From: Bradyrhizobium sp. SZCCT0231
Lineage (GTDB): Bacteria > Pseudomonadota > Alphaproteobacteria > Rhizobiales > Xanthobacteraceae
Direction of reading: 5' to 3'
NCBI RefSeq assembly: GCF_018130245.1
Contig: NZ_JAFCKP010000003.1
Coordinates: 372,001-436,000, forward strand
Length of the DNA stretch: 64,000 nt
Shown here: one piece after another, positions 54,533 to 62,026 of the stretch
Position numbering within the stretch: the first letter of the stretch is position 1
Layout: each line of letters starts with the position of its first letter
The notes under the pieces: generated by a model
What the model was told of the DNA's origin: nothing
The model's input: only the letters and a program-made list of their open reading frames with translations
Database searches by the model: none
Position numbers and translations under genes: made by a program

Positions 54533-54684
54533 AATTCGGGTCCGCGGCCGAGGTGGAGACCTGGTCGCGTTCAGGCCGTTGTTTGGGCGGGCCTTTTCGC
54601 AAAACCCCGGCAAGTCCGGCCAAGCCGGCCGGCTACTGTGCATGGGGTTGTTTTTCGACTTTTTGTTTGGCCGCGCCGGCAGGC

Positions 54685-56121
54685 CTACATGTTCGCTTCG
54701 CCCTCGGGGCCGACCGAGGCGATGCGCACCATGTTGGTGGTGCCGGGGATGCCGAGCGGCACGCCGGCGACGATGATCACGCGCTGGCCGGCGCGGACGA
54801 AACCGTCCCGGAACGCGATCTGGCCGGCGCGGTTCACCATGTCGTCCTGGTCGCGCGCGTCCTCCGCCACCACACAGTGCACGCCCCAGGCTACGGCGAG
54901 CCGGCGGCCGGCGCTGATGTTCGGCGTGATCGCCACGATCGGCGGCTTCGGCCGCTCGCGCGCCACGCGCACGGCGGTCGAGCCCGATGAGGTCCAGCAG
55001 ATCAGGGCGGGCAGGTCGAGCGTCTCGGCGATCACGCGCGCGGCGTCTGCGATCGCATCGCCGACTGTCGATTCCGGGTCCGGCCGCTGGGCCATGATCA
55101 CCGAGCGGTAGGTCGGGTCGCGCTCGACCTCCTCGCCGATGCGGTTCATGGTCGAGACCGCCTCGACCGGGAATTTGCCGGCCGCCGATTCCGCCGACAG
55201 CATGATGGCGTCGGCGCCCTCATAGACCGCGGTGGCGACGTCGGAGACCTCGGCGCGGGTCGGCACCGGCGACTGGATCATCGATTCCAGCATCTGGGTC
55301 GCGATCACGACCGGCTTGCCGGCGCGGCGCGCCATCCGCGTCATCTGCTTCTGCAGGCTCGGCACCCGCTCGAGCGGCAGCTCGACGCCGAGGTCGCCGC
55401 GCGCCACCATCAAAGCATCGGAAGCCTCGATGATGTCGGCGAGGCGGTCGATCGCCTGCGGCTTCTCGATCTTGGCCATCACGGCGGCGCGGCCGCGGAT
55501 CATCTTCTTGGCTTCGAGCACGTCATCGGCGCGCTGCACGAAGGACAGCGCGATCCAGTCGACGCCGGTGACGAGGGCCGCCTCGAGGTCGGCGCGGTCC
55601 TTCGGCGTCATCGCCGAGACCGGCAGGTCGGTGTCGGGCAGGCTGACGCCCTTGCGGTCGCTCATCTTGCCGCCGACGACGACGCGGGTCACCGCATGCT
55701 GTTTCGACGTCTCCTCCGCGATCAGCCGCACCTTGCCGTCGTCGAGCAGCAGCGCATGGCCCGGCCTGAGCGCAGCCAGGATCTCCGGATGGGGTAAGTG
55801 GACGCGCGTGGCATCGCCGGGCGTCTTGTCGGAATCCAGCGTGAAGGTCTGCCCGTTCTGGAGCTGGACCGCACCTTCAGCGAAGGAGCCGAGCCTCAGC
55901 TTCGGACCCTGAAGGTCGACCAGGATCCCGATCGGCCGGCCATAGCTGCTCTCGACGTTGCGGATCGTCGCCACCAGCTCCCGCATCTTGTCATGCGGGG
56001 TGTGGCTCATGTTGATGCGGAACAGGTCGGCGCCGGCCTCGAACAGGCGGCGGATCATCGCGAGGTCTGAAGAGGCAGGTCCCAGGGTCGCGAGAATCTT
56101 GATACGGCGAAGACGCCTCAT
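54685..56121 (-). CDS. pyk: Pyruvate kinase
   Basis: A 478-residue glycolytic enzyme turning phosphoenolpyruvate and ADP into pyruvate and ATP. It starts RRIKILATLGPASSD, has FRINMSHTP, the catalytic Lys region VMAKIEKPQAI, the metal-binding stretch MVARGDLGVELP, and ATQMLESMI. The C-terminal domain (SSGSTAVRVARERPKPPIVAITPN) is regulatory. Its start overlaps the stop of the DUF1036 gene by 4 bp, so the two are one operon. Confidence 0.96.
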   Translation of the reverse strand: MRRLRRIKILATLGPASSDLAMIRRLFEAGADLFRINMSHTPHDKMRELVATIRNVESSYGRPIGILVDLQGPKLRLGSFAEGAVQLQNGQTFTLDSDKTPGDATRVHLPHPEILAALRPGHALLLDDGKVRLIAEETSKQHAVTRVVVGGKMSDRKGVSLPDTDLPVSAMTPKDRADLEAALVTGVDWIALSFVQRADDVLEAKKMIRGRAAVMAKIEKPQAIDRLADIIEASDALMVARGDLGVELPLERVPSLQKQMTRMARRAGKPVVIATQMLESMIQSPVPTRAEVSDVATAVYEGADAIMLSAESAAGKFPVEAVSTMNRIGEEVERDPTYRSVIMAQRPDPESTVGDAIADAARVIAETLDLPALICWTSSGSTAVRVARERPKPPIVAITPNISAGRRLAVAWGVHCVVAEDARDQDDMVNRAGQIAFRDGFVRAGQRVIIVAGVPLGIPGTTNMVRIASVGPEGEANM

Positions 56122-56699
56122 GGCTTATTTCCAGACGGGGGTGGCAGGCCGGGCGAGCCCGGGGGCGTAGCACCGGGCGGACCGTTGGGCAAACCCGGAA
56201 CGCCGCCCGGGCCAACCGGTCCGGGCAGGCCAGGCACGCGCTGCTGCGCCGGCTGTTCGTTGGCGTCGGTCAGCTGCACCGTCCAGGCCCGCTGCTCGCC
56301 GGTATCGACCTCGAAATAGCCGGTGCGATCATAGCCGCGCGCCAGGCAATCCTCGGTGCCGCGGATGGTGAACTCCTTGTCGCGCGAGCACATGAAGGCC
56401 TGGCCCGACCATTCGCCGCCGCGGTCATAGTCGATGGCGTAGATGTAATAGTAGCGGGCGACCAACGTGCCCCGCAGCAGGGTCTCGCAAGAGCGGGACG
56501 AGATGTTCCACCAGCCTTCGGTGGTCCAGCCCTCGGCGTCCTTGTACCCGAGCGCAATGCCGACCCGGCTCGAAGTGTTGTTGCAGAGGCGGAAATCGGC
56601 TGAGGCCGGGCTGGCGCAAAGGCACAGCAGGGCGACCGCCAGCACCGGGACCAACCGGGCGAGCAGACGAAGCGGGAAGCGGGGAGATTCGGCAATCAT
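56118..56699 (-). CDS. DUF1036 secreted protein
   Basis: A 193-residue protein with a signal peptide (LVPVLAVALLCLCASPASA). The DUF1036 domain has CNNTSSRVGIALGYKDAEGWTTEGWW and several Cys that may pair. The last 45 residues are Pro/Gly-rich and low-complexity (GLPGPVGPGGVPGLP). It is upstream of and coupled to pyk, a pairing common in rhizobia. Function unknown. Confidence 0.88.
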   Translation of the reverse strand: MIAESPRFPLRLLARLVPVLAVALLCLCASPASADFRLCNNTSSRVGIALGYKDAEGWTTEGWWNISSRSCETLLRGTLVARYYYIYAIDYDRGGEWSGQAFMCSRDKEFTIRGTEDCLARGYDRTGYFEVDTGEQRAWTVQLTDANEQPAQQRVPGLPGPVGPGGVPGLPNGPPGATPPGSPGLPPPSGNKP

Positions 56700-56864
56700 T
56701 GTCGCGGAAGCTATACCAGATCATTGACGATTTGGCGTTGGGCGGGGGAGCTGCCCCATAGCCGGGCTTTGGCCCGTTTGCGCCGCGATATGGCAAAATC
56801 TGTGACAGGACCCACCTGATCCCGTAAGGGTGACCTCCATCGGGACGGGTTAAGGAAGACAGCC

Positions 56865-57170
56865 ATGGCAATCGACGACAAAACCAGAACGGAGCTCGAG
56901 GCGGCCGCTTTCCGGCGCCTGGTCGATCATTTGCGGAGCCGGACGGACGTCCAGAACATCGACCTGATGAATCTGGCTGGTTTCTGCCGCAACTGCCTCT
57001 CCAACTGGCTCAAGGACGCCGCGGACGCCCAGGGCGTCGCCTTGAGCAAGGACGAGAGCCGGGAAGCCGTCTACGGCATGCCCTACGAGACCTGGAAGGC
57101 GAAGTACCAGGGCACGGCCACGCCCGAGCAGCTCGAGACGATGAAGAAGGTCCATCCCCACGGGCACTGA
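56865..57170 (+). CDS. DUF1244 protein
   Basis: A 101-residue helical protein of the DUF1244 family. It has the family segment NLAGFCRNCLSNW with two Cys, and YGMPYETWKAKYQ. A GGAAGAC ribosome region precedes the ATG. Function unknown. A 200-bp gap follows before gapR, without another gene. Confidence 0.9.
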   Translation: MAIDDKTRTELEAAAFRRLVDHLRSRTDVQNIDLMNLAGFCRNCLSNWLKDAADAQGVALSKDESREAVYGMPYETWKAKYQGTATPEQLETMKKVHPHGH

Positions 57171-57370
57171 ACCGCCCCGGCCCGCATCGCCGCCTGAGTC
57201 GCGCCACACAACAGCTTTCTTCGACCCGCCGCAGGAAGGTGTGGGCGCGCTGTGGACGAGCGCGATGCTTGCTTGAACGCTGGGAGCGCCGACCCTAAGG
57301 GTCTACCCAGCACGCGCGGTGAGGGATGCCGGCGTCACCTCGTTTTGCCAGTTCCATTGGGAGTACCAAG

Positions 57371-57643
57371 ATGGCCACCTCCGCCGCCGTCCGCGACGAT
57401 GAGCCCGCGACGAAATTTGCCAAGGACCAGCTCAAATCCATCATCGAGCGCATCGAGCGGCTGGAGGAAGAGAAGAAGGCGATCTCGGACGACATCCGCG
57501 ACGTCTATGCCGAGAGCAAGGGCAACGGCTACGACGTCAAGGCGCTGCGCACCATCGTGCGCCTGCGCAAGCAGGATCCCAACGAGCGTGCCGAGGCCGA
57601 GACCATTCTCGAGACCTACATGCAGGCGCTGGGGATGCTCTGA
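57371..57643 (+). CDS. gapR: Nucleoid-associated protein GapR (DUF2312)
   Basis: A 90-residue all-helical protein of the DUF2312 family, whose Caulobacter member GapR binds overtwisted AT-rich DNA and aids replication. [26 protein letters not shown] starts a long coiled-coil helix; [20 protein letters not shown] is the conserved core. The start at 57371 is preferred over 57326, which adds a non-conserved tail. Confidence 0.91.
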   Translation: MATSAAVRDDEPATKFAKDQLKSIIERIERLEEEKKAISDDIRDVYAESKGNGYDVKALRTIVRLRKQDPNERAEAETILETYMQALGML

Positions 57644-57757
57644 GGGCCGCAGGACCGCGACTCACCCGTAAGAGTACCTCGCCGGCCGCAATTTGCGGGG
57701 CCCGCGCTTGGGTAAAACCCGCTGGTCTGCTAGAATGCTCGGTGAAGGGACCGAGCA

Positions 57758-59524
57758 ATGGATGTGCCTGGACCAGAGCGCAGGCTCGCCGCGGTCCTCG
57801 CGGCTGACATGGTCGGCTTTAGTCGTCTCATGGAGGTCGATGAGGGTGGCACGCTCGCGCGTCTCAAGACCCACCGGATCGAGCTCATCGATCCGGCGAT
57901 TGCCAAAAATCACGGCCGCATCATCAAGACGACGGGCGACGGCATGCTCGTCGAATTCCATAGCGTCGTCGACGCGGTGTTGTGCGCTGCTGAAATTCAG
58001 AGCCGGATGGGGCGCCGCAACGCGGATGTCCCGCCGCCGCGATGGATACAATTCCGCATCGGTATCAATCTGGGCGACGTGATCGTCGATCAGAACGACA
58101 TTTTCGGCGACGGTGTCAACGTCGCGGCACGGTTGGAGGCGCTGGCCGAACCTGGAGGCATCTGCATCTCCAGCGCGGTGCGCGACCAGCTGGGCCAGCG
58201 TCTCGACGGCGTCGCATTCGAAGACATCGGCGAGCAGAACGTCAAGAACATCGCGCGCGCCATCCGCGTCTACCGGATTCGATTGGAGGATGGGCTGGCA
58301 AGCGTGCCAGCCGGCACGACGGCCGCTGCGAAGGCGACTGGCAAGTCGAAGAAGCCGTCAATCGCCGTGCTGCCCTTCGCCAACATGAGCGGCGATCCGG
58401 AGCAGGAGTTCTTTGCGGACGGTTTGACCGAGGACATCATCACGGAGCTTTCCCGCTTCCACGACCTGCTGGTGATCTCGCGCAACTCGACCTTCGTGTA
58501 CAAGGGAAAGTCGGTCAAGGTGCAGGATGTCGGCCGCGAATTCGGTGTCGACTACGTCATCGAGGGAAGCGTGCGAAAGGCAGGGGATCGCGTCCGCGTC
58601 ACCGTGCAGCTGATCGATGCGGAGACGGATCGGCATATCTGGGCCGAGCGCTATGACGGCGAGCTCAAGGACATCTTCGCCATCCAGGACGAGATGACCC
58701 GGGCGATCGCCGCCACGTTGCCCGGCCGTGTCGAGGCGGCGACGCACGATCGGGCGAACCGCAAGCCGACGGACAACATGGCAGCCTATGAATGCGTGCT
58801 GGCCGCAAAGGTCCTGCACCATCGCTCCAATCGCGAAGACAATGCGCGGGCGCAGCTTCTGCTCGATCGGGCGCTCGAACTCGACGGCAACTATGCTCAC
58901 GCGCACGCGTGGAAGGCGTGCGTCCTCGGCCAGACCTGGGTCTATAACTGGTGCGCGGATCGCGACGCCACCTTTGAGCAGGTGGCTGCAGAGCTGGAAA
59001 CCGCGCTCGGCCTCGACGACAATGACAGCGACGTCCACCGCATCCTCGCGGCACTCAATCTGAACCGCGACGACCATGACAAGGCCACCTATCATCAGGA
59101 GCGCGCGCTCGCGCTCAACCCGAACTATGACCTCGTGGTGGTGCAGCAGGGCGAACTGCTGACCTGGCTGGGGCGGCCGGAGGAGGGCATCGACTGGATC
59201 AAGAAGGCGATGCGGCTCAACCCGTATCACCCTGAGCGGTTCTGGAGCCATCTCGGGCGCGCCTATTACTGTGCCGAGAAATACGCCGAAGCCGCCGAAG
59301 CCTTCTCGAGGATCTCACGCCCCGATCACACTCATCATGCCTTCCTTGCCGGGATCTTCGCGCAGATGGGCAATGCAGTGGCTGCTGGCGCGCACGCCGC
59401 CGAAGTTCTCAAGCGTGAGCCGGCATTTTCCGTGGCCAGTCATCTTGCTACCCAGCATTACAAGCGGCAGATTGATCGTCAGCGCTATGAGGCAGGCCTG
59501 CTCCGGGCAGGCCTGCCGGCTTGA
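57758..59524 (+). CDS. Class III adenylate/guanylate cyclase with TolB-like and TPR domains
   Basis: A 588-residue protein. Residues 10-175 are a class III cyclase domain. The two metal Asp are in AADMVGFS and KTTGDGMLVEF; FGDGVNVAARLE gives the Asn/Arg transition-state pair. Residues about 200-330 form a TolB N-domain-like region (IAVLPFANMSGDPEQEFFADGL). TPR-type repeats follow to the end. It has no membrane segment, so it is cytosolic. The catalytic residues appear intact, but the base-specifying residues were not resolved, so cAMP or cGMP is open. Confidence 0.88.
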   Translation: MDVPGPERRLAAVLAADMVGFSRLMEVDEGGTLARLKTHRIELIDPAIAKNHGRIIKTTGDGMLVEFHSVVDAVLCAAEIQSRMGRRNADVPPPRWIQFRIGINLGDVIVDQNDIFGDGVNVAARLEALAEPGGICISSAVRDQLGQRLDGVAFEDIGEQNVKNIARAIRVYRIRLEDGLASVPAGTTAAAKATGKSKKPSIAVLPFANMSGDPEQEFFADGLTEDIITELSRFHDLLVISRNSTFVYKGKSVKVQDVGREFGVDYVIEGSVRKAGDRVRVTVQLIDAETDRHIWAERYDGELKDIFAIQDEMTRAIAATLPGRVEAATHDRANRKPTDNMAAYECVLAAKVLHHRSNREDNARAQLLLDRALELDGNYAHAHAWKACVLGQTWVYNWCADRDATFEQVAAELETALGLDDNDSDVHRILAALNLNRDDHDKATYHQERALALNPNYDLVVVQQGELLTWLGRPEEGIDWIKKAMRLNPYHPERFWSHLGRAYYCAEKYAEAAEAFSRISRPDHTHHAFLAGIFAQMGNAVAAGAHAAEVLKREPAFSVASHLATQHYKRQIDRQRYEAGLLRAGLPA

Positions 59525-59571
59525 TCTCGCGCACGACGGAGACCAATTGCCGATCCATCGAGAGTGAGACT

Positions 59572-59997
59572 GTGACCGGGCCGATATTGCCGCGCGAGGT
59601 AAGGCGGGCCTTCGACGCCTTTCCGGCGCCGATGCGCAAGCGGCTCCTTCAGGTGCGCGATCTGATCTTTGCGACCGCCGCGGCGCATGAGGAGGTCGGT
59701 CGGCTCAGCGAAACCCTGAAATGGGGCGAGCCCGCCTATCTGACCGAACAGACGGGCAGCGGCTCGACGATTAGGCTCGGCCGCCTGAAGGATTCCGATC
59801 GCGCCGCCATTCTGTTCAACTGCAAGACGACGCTGGTCGACACCTTTCGCGAGCGCTTTCCAGATCAGTTCGAGTATCGGCAGACCAGGGCGTTGCTGCT
59901 GCCGGTGGCGGGCAAATTGCCGAAGCGGGAACTCGCCGTCTGCTTGTCGCTGGCGCTGACCTATCATCTGGATCGGCGGGGCCGGAAAGCAAAATAG
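59572..59997 (+). CDS. DUF1801-like protein
   Basis: A 141-residue protein of the DUF1801 (YdhG-like) fold. It has the pattern VRRAFDAFPAPMRKRLLQVRDLI and LKWGEPAYL, which is the family hallmark. GTG at 59572 is favoured; a frame from 59521 begins in the stop of the cyclase gene. Function unknown. Confidence 0.78.
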   Translation: MTGPILPREVRRAFDAFPAPMRKRLLQVRDLIFATAAAHEEVGRLSETLKWGEPAYLTEQTGSGSTIRLGRLKDSDRAAILFNCKTTLVDTFRERFPDQFEYRQTRALLLPVAGKLPKRELAVCLSLALTYHLDRRGRKAK

Positions 59998-60016
59998 AAG
60001 CTGTGAACCTGTAGAT

Positions 60017-60088
60017 CCGGATGAGCGCAGCGACATCCGGGATGGCTCGGCGCGCGCCGCTTTCCCGGATGTCGCTGCGCTCATCCGG
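60017..60088. repeat. Perfect 26-bp inverted repeat, intergenic
   Basis: The left arm at 60017-60042 begins CCGGATGAGCGCAGCGAC and its exact complement is at 60063-60088, with a 20-bp GC-rich loop. It sits between two convergent genes. It may serve as a two-way terminator as well as a mobile palindrome. Confidence 0.92.
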
Positions 60089-60124
60089 GCTGCGAGGCTG
60101 AGTTCGTGGAGGTTGTTCTGCGCC

Positions 60125-61753
60125 TCAGCGCAGCGCGGCGGTGCGCACGACGAAGGACGTCGTCTCGAGCTTTGCGGTCGCGCTGCCCGAGAAACTGTCG
60201 CAGGACAGGCCCGGCATCGGATCGTCGGAGAAGCCCATCGCGATCACGGCGTGCGGCTTGACGAAATAGCCGCGCAGCGCCGCGGTATCGAGCTCGCCCA
60301 TCAGCGTCACCGACATCGCGCGGCTGGCGCTCGGCGACAGCATCACGATCTTGAGCCAGATGCTCTCGCCCTTGGCCGCGGAGAGGCGGGTGGCGGTTGC
60401 GATCCTGCCGTCGATGCTCTTGCCGACCACCGTGTTGATCTCCGTCGCTTGAGCCACGCTGCGGGACGCCGCGGCGGGGCGGCCGGTGCGCGGGATCGGC
60501 GCGGAGGCGGCGACGACATTGGCGCGGTCGACCGGAGAGGCGGCCGGCGCGTAAGCCAGGGCCTGGAAGGCTGCGTTGGACACGCTCGCGGTTGGTTGCG
60601 GATCGGTGGCGGCGGCCAGCGCCTGGCGCGCCTTCAACGCTGCGACCTGCGCCGGCGTCGCCTGCTGCGGCGCGGCCGGGACATCATCCCAGAAGCCGCG
60701 GGCATTGATGATGTCGGCCGGAGTCTCGGGCTTTCCGTCAACAGGCTTGCCGGTCGCCGGCTTGTCGGCCACGGGCTTCGGCTTGGGCGGCGCGACGATC
60801 TGTGCATCGGCCGATGCGAGCTGGAGGGTTGCGGCGATCTGCGGCTTGGCGCGCGGCGTCGGCACCGGCTCGGCGGGCTTGGCGGCGGCTGCGACCACGG
60901 TCGGCGCCGCCGGCTTCGCGGCCGGGGCCGGCGCGCCCTCGTCATCCTCGTCGCTGTTCGCGGCGGCGGGAGCCGGCTTGCTCCTGAACAAGGCGGCAAA
61001 GAAATTCGGCTTGCTGCCGGCATCGTCGCCGCTGCCGCGCCGCTCGATCTCGGCCTTGGCGAGCTCATAACCCTTCAGCGGCGTGCCGTCGGTCGGCAGA
61101 TGCACCGTCTTGCCGTCCGGGAAGACGCGGGCGAGCTGGTCATGCGTCATGCGCGGCCAGTGCCGGATGCTGCCGGTGTCGAGGTGCACGAAGGGCGAGC
61201 CGGAGGTGGGGTAGAAGCCGACGCCGCCGCGCTGCAGGCGCAGGCCGGCGAAACGGATCTGCTCCAGCGGCACGCCCGGGATGTAGAAGTCCATCGCATG
61301 TCCCAGCATGTGCTGGCTGAAGCGCGCGACACCGGAGGAGCGGCGGCGGAGCATGGCGTTGGTGGCGGGGGAGCGGTAGGAGGAGATGATCTGGATCGGC
61401 TGCTTGCCGTCGACGTCGCGATAGACTTCCCAGAGGATGTCGAAGAGGCGACGGTCCATGACCGTCTCGTCCTGGGTGCGCCAGTCGCGCAGGAAGTGGT
61501 TGAGCTGCTTCAGCGCCGCTTCGTCGTAGCGCCCATCGCGCTTGAAGGTGACGGTGAGGTCTTCGCCGGAATGGGTGTGGTGGAAGGAGAGCGTCTTGGT
61601 CTCGTTCAGCGCGGCCGCGTCATGAACCGAACCGGCAGCCGCAAGCAGCAATGCAGCCGCGAGGCCGATCCGGGATCCGGCCTTCACGCCCGCATGGGAC
61701 AACGACAGCACAGCAAATTGGCGTGCGAGACCAGTCAGCACGTATGAGCCCAC
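60125..61753 (-). CDS. DUF882 / M15-like peptidase with long linker
   Basis: A 542-residue secreted protein with a signal-like stretch (LAAALLLAAAGSVHDAAA). The DUF882 domain (about residues 50-200) belongs to the YcbK / peptidase M15A group: FSQHMLGHAMDFYIPG gives the HxxxxxxD zinc ligands and FVHLDTGSIRHW a further His. The Pro/Ala/Lys-rich middle (about residues 235-370) is disordered, and a small C-terminal domain follows. It likely acts on peptidoglycan or its peptides. It lies downstream of the L,D-transpeptidase gene. Confidence 0.86.
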   Translation of the reverse strand: MGSYVLTGLARQFAVLSLSHAGVKAGSRIGLAAALLLAAAGSVHDAAALNETKTLSFHHTHSGEDLTVTFKRDGRYDEAALKQLNHFLRDWRTQDETVMDRRLFDILWEVYRDVDGKQPIQIISSYRSPATNAMLRRRSSGVARFSQHMLGHAMDFYIPGVPLEQIRFAGLRLQRGGVGFYPTSGSPFVHLDTGSIRHWPRMTHDQLARVFPDGKTVHLPTDGTPLKGYELAKAEIERRGSGDDAGSKPNFFAALFRSKPAPAAANSDEDDEGAPAPAAKPAAPTVVAAAAKPAEPVPTPRAKPQIAATLQLASADAQIVAPPKPKPVADKPATGKPVDGKPETPADIINARGFWDDVPAAPQQATPAQVAALKARQALAAATDPQPTASVSNAAFQALAYAPAASPVDRANVVAASAPIPRTGRPAAASRSVAQATEINTVVGKSIDGRIATATRLSAAKGESIWLKIVMLSPSASRAMSVTLMGELDTAALRGYFVKPHAVIAMGFSDDPMPGLSCDSFSGSATAKLETTSFVVRTAALR

Positions 61754-61954
61754 CCAGTCGACGAGCGTTCAAATGGACTCTCCCGCCAACCCCGTTAGCA
61801 GCGCGAAAGAGGATGAACGCTTTCTTAAAGCGAGAAGGTTAATTCGACGTTGACCTTCCCGCCCCCAAACCAAGTCAGAGTACGATCCTAAGCGGTTGAC
61901 TGTGGCAAAAAAACGCCCGCCGCCCGAGCGCAGGTTGGCGCATGGTTAACGTTA

Positions 61955-61983
61955 AGCGGCCCCATCCAGAGGACGGGGCCGCT
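61955..61983 (-). terminator. Hairpin after the L,D-transpeptidase gene
   Basis: AGCGGCCCC / GGGGCCGCT with an 11-nt loop, 44 bp past the stop of the transpeptidase gene. No T-run on the minus strand. The remaining 273-bp gap (61754-62026) shows no gene. Confidence 0.45.
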
Positions 61984-62026
61984 GATTTCATTGCAGAATT
62001 CTTGTGAGCCAGGCGCTGAGCCGGCC

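Noticed and set aside
60113-61747. A 544-residue frame opposite the DUF882 gene
   Set aside because: Low-complexity Gly/Arg content, no domain and no start signal; the opposite strand has a recognised domain with zinc ligands.
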